Shown: piece by piece, positions 11,401-20,329 of the stretch
Layout: each line of letters opens with the position of its first letter
Numbering within the stretch: the stretch's first letter is position 1
Assembly: GCF_014356525.2 (NCBI RefSeq)
Contig: NC_052510.1
Span: forward strand, 59,755,274-59,819,273
Direction: 5' to 3'
DNA: 64,000 bases
DNA from: Nilaparvata lugens
Lineage: Eukaryota; Arthropoda; Insecta; Hemiptera; Delphacidae
The notes under the pieces: model-generated
Told to the model about the DNA's origin: nothing
Seen by the model: only the letters and a program-made list of their open reading frames with translations
Database searches by the model: none
Translations under genes and position numbers: made by a program

Positions 11401-14400
11401 TCTTTATATCAATTATGACTTCTTGAAAACTTAATAATTGTGATTTAGAATATTGCTACGTGTAACGTTTCCTGATATTTCCTTCACGTTACGAAAATGC
11501 ACGTATTCATTATACAATGAGAGTTAAATCTTTCTAGAACGGAATGAGTTGATTGCACTCGGTCGTTATCAGCGGACATTTGCGGTTAGCAAGTCGGTAC
11601 TTTGTATGTTGGGTTTTGATGATAAACTACTGACATTTCCGGGAAGCGAGTTGTTACTTTGTATGTAAGTTGATGATAAACTATCTGATAATGCTATTTC
11701 TGACCTAAATCGGTTAGACACTTGCAAATTCATTATTTCATCATTTAAACAGCAATTAAATAATATTATTTTGCAATTTTTTATTAGAATACTAATAAAT
11801 TAACAAAATTGCAAGTATGATGAGATTCACTATATCATTTTATCTCAGTTAAGAGTTTAGTTTTAAACAGCTATTTCTAATAGGCTACTAAAATCTAACT
11901 AAATTGTATCAAAATAAGCTAGTGCGTCTTATTTTTCCTCTTATTTCTTAAAAATAAAAATTAGATCGATATTTTCAACAATAAATGCTGAGATACAGCG
12001 GTCGCCCAACTATTGCACTTTGGTCATTTTTCATCTTACTTCAAAGTTCTAGACTAGCATCAAAAACGCATTGTCTAATTATTATGCTTGCAAGTTACTA
12101 AATTATACTGTGAAATAAAAATTTAAAATTTTCTAAGATTAAAATTACCTGTATAGACAAGTAGCCAGTCAATTCCTTAGCTTGTACTTATCTTCTGACA
12201 CACAAACATACATTAAAACCTTTTAGTCGTGACCCCGGGTCCCAGGGACCCGGGCAATTTTTGTTTTAGTTATAATAATTTTTCTTCCGTTCACTTTACT
12301 GTCTATTGTGACCCATGTAAATTCATGTCAGTTAAAACACTTAAACTTGATGTAGATTGTTAGTGCTCTGTGACTTGTTGTTTTCGTGAAATAACGCTTT
12401 TGGGTCCCTGGGACCCAAGGGTCACGACTAACGTAACTTTTTTCATTTTTTCAAAAGCACATTTTTATGCAATAGTGATTGGATCCAAGCAGTCAACAAG
12501 TACATTGTGAGCAGAGATTTCGAGAAATGTACAAATTAACTTCTAGATCTCTATTTCAATGACATTAGTGATGTTAAAAATAAATTCGTAGTTCACGATA
12601 AGAATACTGACCCTGAATAGGATAATAGTGAAACCAATGAACTTCAAGTGACCCTAGGGGTACAAAACCTCCCCTAAAAGTGAACTTTATATGACCTTAT
12701 ATATTTGTCATGTTTCTAGTAGAGTTTCATGTAGGTTTTAGGATTTATAGTAGTATTCATCACAATAATTTCATAAGTTTTGCAAAGATTGTGCAAGATG
12801 AACTTGAGGGTAGGTTAAAAACTACCCTAAGAGTGGACTATGACCTTCAAATGTTTCCCATCTTTCTTGTAGTGTTGCATGTAAGATCCATAATTTGTAT
12901 TCATCACTATCATTTTTTTGTTCACTTTATACTAATAGTTCTGTGAACAGTAGACCTCAAGCAGTATTCTCATCCACAAGTACCTGATTGGAACTATAGA
13001 CCTTATTGACCAAGCGAAGTGAGGTCTAAGATCCAAGTCGACGGTTTGGCATTTCTCCTAATGTTTAAATGTTTGAATTTTCAAATGTTTATATGTTGCG
13101 CATTTACGGCGAAACGCGGTAATAGATTTTCATGAAATTTGACAGGTATGTTCCTTTTTTGATTGCGCGTCGACGAATATACAGGGTTTTTGGAAATTTT
13201 GCATTTAAAGGATAATATAAAGGGAAAAGGAGCCTCCTTCATGCGCCAATATTAGAGTAAAACTCAGACTATAGAATTATTCATCATAAATCAGCTGACA
13301 AGTGATTACACAGATGTGTGGAGAAGCCAGTCTATTGCTGTATTTCCATAAGGTCTATAGTTTCAATCAGGTACTTGTGGATGAGAATACTGCGTGAGGT
13401 CTACTGTTCACAGAACTACAAGTGGAAATACAGCAATAGAATGGCTTCTCCACACATCTGTGTAATCACTTGTCAGCTGATTTATGATGAATAATTCTAT
13501 AGTCTGATTTTTACTCTTATATTGGCGTATGAAGGAGGCTCCTTTTTCCTTTCATATTAGCCTATCCTTGAAATGCAAAATTTCCAAAAACCTTGTATAT
13601 ACGTCGACGCGCAATTAAAAAAGAAACATAGGCATACCTGTCAAATTTCATGAAAATCTATTACCGCGTTTCGCCGTAAATGCGTAACGCCTAAACATTA
13701 AGAGAAATGCCAAACCGTCGACTTGAATCTAAGACCTCACTTCGCTCGGTCAATGAAATAATAACCAAACGTTCCTTTCCACTACCCTAAAAATGTAAGG
13801 TTTTTAATACATTTATTTTTAAAATTATAATAAAGATCGATTTCTGCTTCACTTTAGTGCTTGTTGCGTTCATCATTAACCCTTGGACATATTAGAATCA
13901 CAGAATAACATTATATATTGAAATATATTTAGATATTCAATATGAAAGAAACGGGTCCCTTGGACCCAGGGTCACGACTAACGTCAGAAAAAATAGGATC
14001 ACGACCAGTCTAGTTTTAAACTGCTATTTCTAATATTAAAATTTAACTAAATTTTATCAAAATAGGCTAGCGCGTCTTATTTCTTCAAAAAATAAAAATT
14101 GAGTCGATATTTTCAACAACTCTCAGATACAGCGGTCGCCCAACTATTGCAACTACTAGCATCAAAAACACATTAAATAAGCATTATCTTTTTATTATTA
14201 TGCTTGTAAGTTACTGAATTAGACTGTAAAATAAAAATTTTCTAAGATTGAAATTACCTGTATAGGCAAGTACCTAGCCAGTCAATTCCGTAGCTTGTCT
14301 TTATCTTCTGACACACAAACATACATTATAAACAAGTTTAAAGTATTCAAATAATATCAAAATTTATTCTTACCTAGCCATAGTCCAGGTTCAATACAAT

Positions 14401-14503
14401 CAAGATTTGTTGGCCCTGCGTCATCGTCAGATACCAATTCATTTGTGCTTTTGGAATGTCTGGATGATAGCGATTTTCTCAAACTACAACGTTTTACTTC
14501 CAT
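2193..14503 (-). CDS. DUSP12: DUSP12/YVH1-type dual-specificity phosphatase, seven coding exons, last exon missing
   Basis: Joining 14503-14374, 11028-10897, 10223-10133, 8894-8807, 6442-6294, 4140-4041 and 2416-2193 gives about 304 codons, against roughly 340 in human DUSP12. The order is an N-terminal extension, a DSP domain beginning IEPGLWLG, the substrate loop ILTVDSCPLP, the catalytic loop HCYFGVSRS (HC-x5-R), the family-typical GFEAQLKLYERM segment, and the C-terminal zinc region with CRKC and later CPKCSSKIGSFSW. All donors are GT and all acceptors AG, and phases match at every junction. In the known family this phosphatase acts in 60S ribosome maturation and stress responses, with the zinc domain needed for function. 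Exon 4 has one extra base that shifts the frame after the catalytic loop. The final exon, expected to hold the last zinc ligands, is not in the window. Confidence 0.9.
2690..2912. mobile_element. MITE family E copy 1
   Basis: It starts aaagctgcgtacagatatac and ends aaagtctgtacgcaccttta, giving imperfect inverted ends around a GC-richer core with repeated cgctc words. The same element occurs at 9097-9345, and related ends occur at 63370-63540. It lies in DUSP12 intron 6. Confidence 0.75.
3100..3805. mobile_element. Foldback element with GTGA/GTCA microsatellite
   Basis: At 3103-3323 a long inverted repeat pairs agccgtcaggctcgcttcgc with its complement near 3320, around a G+C-rich loop holding a second small palindrome (gggggctccgccccctgg). 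It is followed, perhaps in the same element, by 3640-3805, where (gtga)n turns into (gtca)n and back at 3716-3771 before cgcttttatatatatagat. It lies in DUSP12 intron 6. Confidence 0.65.
4041..4140 (-). CDS. DUSP12: DUSP12 exon 6, first zinc-ligand pair
   Basis: The acceptor is ttgcag and the donor GTAAGATT. It reads VKILPQDCLDVVKPDPALIT then VRPDPLVYRCRKCR. YxCRKCR is the start of the C-terminal zinc-binding region of DUSP12/YVH1. Phase is 1 in and 2 out. Confidence 0.92.
4141..4790. other. DUSP12 intron 5, no exon seen
   Basis: AT-rich intron with an atypical, GC-richer stretch at 4260-4560 (cgttcttgtgatgaacacat, ggagaggagtgttgactctc) that could be an unrecognised short element. No coding frame is consistent with the gene. 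Confidence 0.4.
4791..4945. mobile_element. Foldback MITE family B copy 1
   Basis: Near-perfect palindrome whose arms begin ggcccagttgcacaacagcc and end ggctgttgtgcaaccagcac, with inner arms ggttaaattttaaccgtgat. Other copies: 22581-22722, 28948-29093, 56482-56633, and a degraded one at 7860-7985. Confidence 0.85.
5218..5292. repeat. AT-rich palindrome
   Basis: The arm aatcaagtatatttagagaa is complemented by ttctctaaatacttgatt about 50 bp later. A hairpin-prone sequence in DUSP12 intron 5, with no coding content. Confidence 0.7.
5388..6117. mobile_element. hAT-like non-autonomous element
   Basis: The terminal inverted repeats are cagggtggccacc and ggtggccaccctg, in the CAGGG...CCCTG style of hAT elements. 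There is an inner inverted repeat at about 5572-5605 and 5700-5750 (gacactagtctatttttgtg and its complement). No transposase frame is present. Flanks share tcaat, but an exact 8-bp target duplication was not confirmed. Confidence 0.65.
6294..6442 (-). CDS. DUSP12: DUSP12 exon 5
   Basis: The acceptor is gttgatag and the donor GTGAGTTG. It reads MVKKQRRFVGPNRGFEAQLK, then LYERMCYHIDRSNAQFRMYR, then LAIAADKVRK. The GFExQLKLYxxM signature is the end of the DSP domain and is diagnostic for DUSP12 within the DSP family. The N-terminal Met codon is split with exon 4. Confidence 0.92.
6463..6870. repeat. Dispersed repeat family A copy 1
   Basis: From tactagtagttctgtgaac to cctcacttcacttggtca. Diagnostic inner words are gtatatacgtcgacg, cgcaacatataaacatttaa and gccaaaccgtcgac. 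It carries only one or two units of the ATTTAAAC word that is massively expanded in the copy at 24039-26250. It sits 20 bp upstream of the DUSP12 exon 5 acceptor. Confidence 0.8.
6871..7614. other. DUSP12 intron 4, part without recognised elements
   Basis: AT-rich sequence with no exon and no repeat family recognised. Confidence 0.4.
7615..8275. repeat. Composite repeat C copy 1
   Basis: In order: ataacaataaatatcgggg ... ccgagctccgctctgg, a degraded family-B palindrome (7860-7985), a block with cacatgcactctctcactct, the cagcgagttatcccagggtt block, and the end gagccgttttcgagatccgg ... ctcgtttaatagtataggat. The same order recurs at 28785-29637 and, reversed, at 21672-22870. Confidence 0.75.
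8807..8894 (-). CDS. DUSP12: DUSP12 exon 4 with catalytic loop and one-base frameshift
   Basis: The acceptor is tttcag and the donor GTAAGTTT. The first base completes the nucleophile Cys and the frame continues YFGVSRSAT. The next conserved block, FVIAYFMKKYQLPFNEAYE, is in a different frame. The exon is 88 bp, and 87 bp would keep both flanking exons in phase. The extra base lies in the AAA run at 8863-8865 (TTT on the coding strand), where two bases would restore an Ile-Val pair. It could be an assembly or sequencing indel or a real null allele. Phe at the usual Ala position of HCxAGxSR is also unusual. Confidence 0.85.
8940..9085 (+). pseudogene. LINE 3'-terminal coding scrap
   Basis: The plus strand reads MGQERAQERRRV then PPGRRPRGRP then RWWQEVKTG across one stop. 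GRRPRGRPxxRW is a common C-terminal tail of LINE ORF2 proteins. Only about 45 codons remain. It lies in DUSP12 intron 3, close to exon 4. Confidence 0.6.
9097..9345. mobile_element. MITE family E copy 2
   Basis: Starts gctgcgtacacatatacgcg and ends gaaagtctgtacgcacctta, and shares the ttgctccccggtcgatcatc core with the copy at 2690-2912. Confidence 0.8.
9346..10132. other. DUSP12 intron 3, no feature recognised
   Basis: AT-rich intron sequence between MITE E and exon 3. No coding frame or repeat was recognised. Confidence 0.4.
10133..10223 (-). CDS. DUSP12: DUSP12 exon 3, ends inside the catalytic HC
   Basis: The acceptor is ttacag and the donor GTAAGAG. It reads DIPCEDLLSHFEDTYKFI, then DGQSNGVVLVH plus two bases of the catalytic Cys codon. 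The general-acid Asp region of the DSP fold is expected just before this block. Phase out is 2, so the nucleophile Cys codon is completed by exon 4. Confidence 0.9.
10224..10896. other. DUSP12 intron 2, no feature recognised
   Basis: AT-rich, with no additional exon consistent with the exon 2/exon 3 phases. Confidence 0.5.
10897..11028 (-). CDS. DUSP12: DUSP12 exon 2
   Basis: The acceptor is tttcag before GAAACTTG and the donor is GTACTTAG after 10897. It reads GNLTAAMDLDMLEDRKINHI followed by LTVDSCPLP, the first half of the phosphatase domain including the beta-strand that precedes the variable insert loop. Phases are 1 in and 1 out. Confidence 0.9.
11029..11854. other. DUSP12 intron 1, proximal part
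   Basis: No exon. A short imperfect tandem duplication is visible near 11595-11700: gcaagtcggtactttgtatg ... gatgataaactac, then gcgagttgttactttgtatg ... gatgataaactat. Confidence 0.5.
11855..12214. repeat. Intron-1 direct repeat, left copy
   Basis: About 360 bp that recurs in direct orientation at 14010-14327, with shared words such as gatacagcggtcgcccaact and cttctgacacacaaacatac and several indels. The two copies bracket about 1.8 kb of mobile DNA. Confidence 0.8.
12221..12432. mobile_element. Foldback MITE family H
   Basis: Inverted ends tagtcgtgaccccgggtccc and gggacccaagggtcacgacta. A further solitary end of the same kind lies at 13951-13986 (gggtcccttggacccagggt then cacgactaacgt). 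Confidence 0.75.
12932..13757. repeat. Family A element with an inverted copy of itself inserted
   Basis: A plus-oriented family A copy starts at about 12932 (ctaatagttctgtgaacagt) and breaks at ctatagaccttat (about 13008). A full reverse-complement copy (gaccaagcgaagtgaggtct ... cagtagacctc complement) fills 13009-13418. The first copy then resumes at ggaaatacagcaatag and runs to the cgctcggtcaa end near 13757. Confidence 0.8.
13758..14009. other. DUSP12 intron 1, short unique stretch
   Basis: AT-rich, no gene. It contains the solitary MITE H end at 13951-13986. Confidence 0.4.
14010..14327. repeat. Intron-1 direct repeat, right copy
   Basis: Matches 11855-12214 with scattered substitutions and indels. 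It ends about 46 bp before the DUSP12 exon 1 splice donor. Confidence 0.8.
14374..14503 (-). CDS. DUSP12: DUSP12 exon 1 with start codon
   Basis: ATG at 14503-14501 opens MEVKRCSLRKSLSSRHSKST, a basic, serine-rich leader longer than that of human DUSP12, then an acidic SDDDAG stretch and the DSP start LDCIEPGLWLG. The donor is GTAAGAAT after 14374, leaving phase 1. The start is the first Met in the open frame and no better upstream in-frame Met was seen. Confidence 0.88.
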
Positions 14504-15500
14504 TTTCAAATCTGTTTACAGCCAATCACAAATAATGCAGATCCTGATGTATTAGTCTGAGAAAACTATGACATTTTTACGAAACGCAGTAAATACTAAT
14601 AAAACTGTGTCTCAATTGAAAGTAACTTTTTGTTCAACAAGTAGCCCAACTACAATAATTGACAAGTTAACAAACAATCGTTCAAGAATCAACATCGGGA
14701 ACGGAACCTACGGAAGTCGGAATGACAAAATGACGACGTTTTGCTACAAAGTACATAGTGCCAACACACTGCAAAGCGCAAGACTGCTTTTTAAAAATAG
14801 ATGTTCATCAAAAATAATGTATTATATCAGATTACAGCTACTTTCGAGCTAAAAAAATGAAAAAAAATTAGAGAAATCAGTTAAACAATTTTTAAACATG
14901 TACAGAAAAATGAAAAAATATGAAGCGCTTTGTTATACGTGTTGGTAGCACTGCGTAGCTGTGTCACGCGCAAAGTTCAACTAGAATACGAAAAATTTTA
15001 CCGGTGATAATTTGAACAATATTCAAGTTGAGCCTCAAAAAAAGAAAATAAAACTCAAAACTGCCGGAAAAATGAGAAGCCCAAGTATATAAAACACTAT
15101 TGAATGATCAATTCGAAGTAACATATTATTGAATTGTTTAAAGTCTAATTAAAACAATAATTATTTCTGGAGAATGAGATTATAACAGCTACAGTTGTAG
15201 TCAAGCATGAACGAGATTGAACTTTAAACACTGAATTTTTCTATCGCAAAGAAGTATTTCAAACCGTTATCAGTGTTGACTGTCAAGCTTTGTGCTGGCT
15301 TTACAGAAATGTAGCCTACTGTGCTCTTCTAGAAAAAGATAGAAGCATAGACCGGTGATTTGATTTTGTTTGCTCTGAAATCAGCAGACGATACCGTAAA
15401 CTTTCTAACACTTTATCTATCTACCTTGCTTTCTACTGACTATCCTTTTCCTCGATGATGTTGGTGATGATGATTTTTGAACATGAGCTTGAAACCGGTA
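14504..15500. promoter_or_regulatory. DUSP12 5' flank and probable promoter region
   Basis: Sequence immediately upstream of the DUSP12 start codon (reading leftward). No TATA box with convincing spacing was identified, and no neighbouring gene is visible on the plus strand. The promoter call rests only on position. Confidence 0.3.
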
Positions 15501-15502
15501 TT

Positions 15503-15545
15503 TACTACTAGTAGTTCTGTGAATAGTAGACCTCGCGCTCAGTTA
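15503..15545. repeat. Family A end fragment
   Basis: tactagtagttctgtgaata followed by gtagacctcgcg matches the left end of family A. The rest of the element is absent. Confidence 0.65.
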
Positions 15546-15817
15546 GTTACATTGACCTGTTGTTATGTTTTCTCAAAAATTAAGAAATAATTTATCAATT
15601 TAAAATGTATAGAAAAAATCCTAAATAGACATAGAGCTTTGTGTGTCCTATATCATACCGTGACGTGTCGTCCCGGAATGTGAGTGTGAGCGCTACTGTT
15701 ATCAGGTCTGGCTGCAACTGTCTACAACGTTGATGGAAAGATACAATTTTCAAGATGTTCGATGTTTTTGAACGGGTAGTATTATAGTCAACTGTCTACT
15801 AACGTTAATGGAATAGT

Positions 15818-15952
15818 TATTTGTGCATCTAGGGACTAAAGTGCAACTTTTTCTCCCTGAGGGAAACTGTTGTCGCCCGATGGCGTAGCCGAGGGCGACA
15901 ATTTCCCTGAGGGAGAATAAGTACTTTAGTCCCGTGATGCACACAACATTTT
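15818..15952. repeat. Foldback with gggcgac core
   Basis: The arm tctccctgagggaaactgtt then gtcgccc is complemented by gggcgac then aatttccctgagggagaata. The outer arms contain gcactaaag-like and tactttagtccc words. A related gggagtaaaagtgatcactt stretch follows at 16320-16400. Confidence 0.65.
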
Positions 15953-16054
15953 TCCTCCACCTACACCAATACCTATAACAATGAATAATTTGTATATTGA
16001 ATAATTAAATAAAAGTTCGCATAAACGAAAACGTACCTTTAGATGAACGCTCTC

Positions 16055-16130
16055 GTAGAGATGCGATGACGTTAGAGGTGTGTACTTTTTCATATCCACG
16101 TTAGAGGTGTGTACTTTTTCATATCCACCA
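16055..16130. repeat. Short tandem duplication, about 31 bp twice
   Basis: acgttagaggtgtgtacttt then ttcatatccac is repeated once directly. Confidence 0.85.
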
Positions 16131-16494
16131 ACGGTTGAACATAACCTAACAATCGAAATAGAGCTACTTATTTCCTAGAGCTAAAATATTCCAAAGATCG
16201 AAATAGAGCTCTTTTACTTTTCCTCTACCGACCACGACAGTGTTGCCACATTCCTCATTCTTCAATCGCGGCGTTGTCGGACTTCTTCCCATGTTAATCT
16301 TATGGGTTTTATTTTTACTCCCTTGGGAGTAAAAGTGATCACTTTTCCCGCTGGGAATTATTTTTAGTCCCATGGGAGGAAAAGTAGTACTTTAGTATTC
16401 GATTCCAGGGTGTAAAATGAGACTTTTGATAGTAGGTGGAGGAAAAGATACATTTTATTCAAGATGTTCGATGTTTTTGAACGGGTAGTATTAT

Positions 16495-16792
16495 AGTCCA
16501 CTTGAGAGCTGATTTATGATGAATAATAATTCTATAGTCTGATTTTCACGGTACCTAATATTGGCGTATGAAGGAGGCTCCTTTTTCCTTCTATATCATC
16601 CTTGGAATGCAAAATTTCCAAAAACCTTGTATATACGTCGACGCGCAATTTGAAAAGGAACATACCTGTCAAATTTCATGAAAATCTATTACCGCGTTTC
16701 GCCGTAAGTGCGCAACATAAAAACATTCAAACATTAAGAGAAATGCCAAACCGTCGACTTGAATCTTAGACCTCACTTCGCTCGGTCAAATA
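16495..16792. repeat. Family A copy, left-truncated
   Basis: Runs from gagctgatttatgatgaata to cctcacttcgctcggtcaa and includes gtatatacgtcgacgcgcaa. Only one ATTCAAAC unit is present. Confidence 0.8.
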
Positions 16793-17275
16793 AAGAAGGA
16801 GAAGAATGTTCACTTTGAAATGTTGCTGAGAAAATGTAAAGAGTTATTTATAGTACTACTTTGTAGAAATGCTTGATAACATTTGGGAAGCAGCTCGTTT
16901 TTCTCATTCGCGGTAAAGCGCTGCAAGTAAAAATGTATATTCAATGCTTTTTGGATAATAAAACATTCATATCATGCTTATTCATATTTATTATCGTACG
17001 GTATATGGTATATACGTGTGGTATCTTATCGGTCAGATAATTTTAGAAACATATGCTACTGATACCCTTTGAATGGATGACTAATTTTGATCAGGAAACT
17101 TCATAAAAATCTTTCTGGCCCGACAAACTTCGTACCGCCAATGTTCATAAACGTTTATAAAATTTACACTATAACTATCGAGATGGCATGTCAAAGAGAC
17201 AAATAAAACGAGTGATCTCCTCTTCACTCAAGGAATAGAGTGGAAGTTGGAGGAGTTTATCTTGAAGTACATTAT
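16793..17275. other. Intergenic, mostly unrecognised
   Basis: AT-rich. At 17115-17150 a ctggcccgacaaacttcgta word resembles one at 30731, and may be the end of another dispersed element. Confidence 0.4.
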
Positions 17276-18092
17276 TACTTTCCTTGCCCTATTACCATAG
17301 GTAAGGAAAGTATTGCTTTCCGAAAAAAATTAAGGTACCACAATTTCCAAATTTCTATACGTTTCAAGGTCCCCTGAGTCCAAAAAAGTGGTTTTTGGGT
17401 ATTGGTCTGTATGTGTGTGTGTGAGTATGAGTGTATGTTCGTCTGTGTACACGATATCTCATCTCCCAATCAACGGAATGACTTGAAATTTGGAACTTAA
17501 GGTCCTTACAAATATAAGGATCTGACACGAACAATTCCGATCTGATGCAATTCAAGATGGCGGATAAAATGTTGTCAAAAACAGGGTTTTTGCTTTTTTC
17601 TCGAAAACGGCTCCAACGATTTTGATCAAATTTATACCTAAAATAGTCATTGATAAGCTCTATCAACTGCCACAAGTCCTATATGTAAAAATTTCAGAAG
17701 CTCCGCCCCATCTATGCGAAGTTTGATTTTAGATTCCCAATTATCAGGCTTTAGATACAATTTAAACGAAAAATTCCAAGTGGAAAAGATTGAGCATGAA
17801 AATCTCTTCAATTAATGTTCAGTAACATTTTCACCTAAAATTGAAAATAAGCTCGAAATTCGAGAAAATGTTATTATTCCAATTACAAACTGTTGGCAAC
17901 TGTTGATTCTATTAAATCATTCACTATGAAGAGATAGCAAACTTCATGTGTCTCTAGCCTTATTGTCCTGTTACCAGCTGGCTTGGATCTTTGAATAGTA
18001 GACTTGAGATGCGCGGGAACTCTAGCGTCAGGTGATAAATTTCCATAACGGCAAGGAAAGTTGTGTGAGTGCGCCACACCAGATTTTTTTTA
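17276..18092. repeat. Dispersed repeat family D copy 1
   Basis: Begins with the small palindrome actttccttgccctattacc ataggtaaggaaagt, then caaggtcccctgagtcc, a short TG stretch, aacggctccaacgattttga, and ends gtgtgagtgcgccacaccag. A homologous full copy is at 61532-62456 and a reversed partial copy at 51463-51776. Confidence 0.85.
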
Positions 18093-18421
18093 ATTGTTTA
18101 TTTTCCAATTCACGGACACACAATGGGAGCCTGCTGAATATTTTCAGGGTGCGAATTGGGAAACTGGTGTGTGATTTGGGCCAATCGCAATTATGGCACG
18201 TCTACATCATCACGTATTCTAGTATAATAATCATGGCCTCTCACTTGAAATATTCATGTAGCTGTATCAGCAGGTACTGACTGCAGACTGTGAGGATCCG
18301 CAGTTCTTTGAACAATGATAAATATAAATAAATGAATAAATACATTTATTAGCCAAAAAACGGGATGTCACAATTTGACGTATAGGCCAGTCAATATATT
18401 AACAGTAACAAAACAACACTG

Positions 18422-18722
18422 AAGCCGCGTTTACACCAAAGTTATTAACAAAATATTAATAACTTGATCCTTATAGATTGTATTAGATTGAACGGAACTT
18501 GACAAACACATATGTTCATCATGTGTATGATAAGTTATGTTCAATCTAATAGAATCTATAAGAATCCTTATAAAATCTATTAGATTGAACGGAACTTGAC
18601 AAACACATATGTTCATCATGTGTATGATAAGTTATGTTCAATCTAATGGAATCTATAAGGATTAAGTTATTAACAAAAGTTATTAACATTTTGTTAATAA
18701 CTTTGGTGTAGACCCAGCTTTA
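18422..18722. mobile_element. Foldback MITE family F, internally duplicated
   Basis: Inverted ends aagccgcgtttacaccaaag and ctttggtgtagacccagctt, with inner arms gttattaacaaaatattaat and ataacttatcatacacatga words. The internal segment taacttgacaaacacatatg ... gttatgttcaatctaat appears twice. Other copies: 26868-27054 and 63939-64000. Confidence 0.85.
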
Positions 18723-18914
18723 GTCAATATAAATACTGTCAATAAAAACAATACAAAGTAACATTTACAATAAAAACATGTACGGTATATTAATCTTATT
18801 CATATAACAGTGATTATAAATTATTCTAATATTGAAATTTATTCTACATTCATTTTCATGCCGATAAACTCTTTAACTGAGTAGAAGAGATTTTCAAAAG
18901 AAATATTTCTAAAA
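18723..18914. other. AT-rich spacer
   Basis: Nothing recognised. Confidence 0.3.
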
Positions 18915-19130
18915 TCTGTTTGAACCTCATGGGATTAAGTTGCCTCACCTCAATAGGAAGCCTATTCATCAATATATTATATAGAATAGTTCCCAATCAT
19001 TTAAAACAGCCTGAAAATTACAGTATTAACACCTACAAGCAACATTTGAGTAGATGGTTATTAGAAATTGACAGGAATGCTGCAGAGCAACTGATTCAAT
19101 CCGCCTTCTTATTCAGAACTTGATCTCATA
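18915..19130 (+). pseudogene. LINE C-terminal scrap
   Basis: The open stretch ends LYRIVPNHLKQPENYSINTY then KQHLSRWLLEIDRNAAEQL. The pattern of Pro, LK, FK/YK and HL resembles the extreme C-terminus of jockey/CR1-like LINE ORF2 (FNxLPxxLK...FKxxLxxWL). Host-gene origin is unlikely given the stops and the LINE debris around it. Confidence 0.5.
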
Positions 19131-19628
19131 GTGAATTTGCCATTTATAATGATTAAGTATAGCCTTTAAGCTACTATTTATATATTTGTCTGTATATACT
19201 AATTACCAGTATGGAATTTCATTGTGTGCAATTTATATTCTTGATTTGCTTATGAATGTTAGTAGATTCAATTACAATAGTTTTAATTATAATATGTACA
19301 AAACATGAGAACATAATCTCAATCAACTTGAAAGAACTCACTCCGCCCCACTCACAGACTCAAGTCTTTGTCGAGAGTATTCACTGTTAAATGTGTAAAT
19401 GAATTTTATAAATTTGTATTATGTTTTGTGAATAAGAAGCTATTTGATTTGAATTTAATTGCAACATTCGAGGGACTTTGATCTGTCTTATGCAGTCTGC
19501 TTCCTGTTACATTGAGCGTCTGATTGGATCTTGTATTATAAGAATGAATTACTTTTTTCTCAACCCCATTTTCTCCGGATTCACTTTCAGAAATAGTAAG
19601 CATTGCAATATATATAATGAATATAGAG

Positions 19629-20060
19629 TTAGAATGCGAAGACCTTTATAAATATCTTTATACAATGTTCCCGATTCCGCGCCCTGGCGATGACTCTGAC
19701 AGCCCTTTTCTGCATTATGAAAATGTCTTGTGCTTGAGAAGAACAGCCCCAGACTATAAAGCCATAAGAAATAGGTGGATGAAAAATACCAAAATAAGCC
19801 TGACGTAGTCCATGTTGGTCCAGCTCCTCACATAATCGTCTAAGGGCAAACAAACTGCTGCTCAACCTACTTTTCAGAACAGCAATGTGTTGTGCCCGGC
19901 AATGTTCCAGGTACGGCGATAATGTAAAGATGCGGATCACTTTTTTTTGAAGAAGCAGAACCCTATCACAACAACCCACATATCCCCAAAGTACAATCCC
20001 ATAGTTAAAATGACTGTGGAACAAAGCATGGTACGCAGTCACCAGGTAGCTTCTCGGCAC
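19629..20060 (-). pseudogene. Two fused LINE reverse-transcriptase tail fragments
   Basis: One frame holds the same LINE region twice in divergent versions: YHALFHSHFNYGIVLWGY with LLLQKKVIRIFTLSPYLEHC, then LSSSLFALRRLCEELDQHGL with YFGIFHPPISYGFIVWG and IMQKRAVRVIARARNREHC. Fragments of two LINE families are fused end to end. It is not a functional protein. Confidence 0.75.
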
Positions 20061-20206
20061 AATTTTCCTTCAACTTGCGCATCAGGTATTGAAACCAATC
20101 CCCATAAAGCTTATCAGAAAAGCACATCATTTTCATAAAACCAAAATGATCAGATATAACTTTTTGTGTAGGCTAGTTGAGAAGCTGATATTGTGGTAAT
20201 TATCCA

Positions 20207-20311
20207 TATTGAATGAAAAAGACTAAGAAATTGTCAAAAACCACAGACCACATTTCTGAGTACCAATAAATCTGTAGTTTTTGACAATTTCTTAGTATTT
20301 TTCATTCAAGA
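20207..20311. mobile_element. Foldback MITE family I
   Basis: attgaatgaaaaagactaag then aaattgtcaaaaaccacaga is complemented by tctgtagtttttgacaattt then cttagtatttttcattcaa. One arm alone recurs at 23519-23558. Confidence 0.85.
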
Positions 20312-20329
20312 TCAGATATAACATATACC

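Noticed and set aside
14568..14852. A 94-codon plus-strand frame starting 65 bp from the DUSP12 start, as a divergent gene
   Set aside because: No recognisable domain or codon pattern and no splice partner. Likely chance in the 5' flank, although a divergent transcript cannot be excluded.
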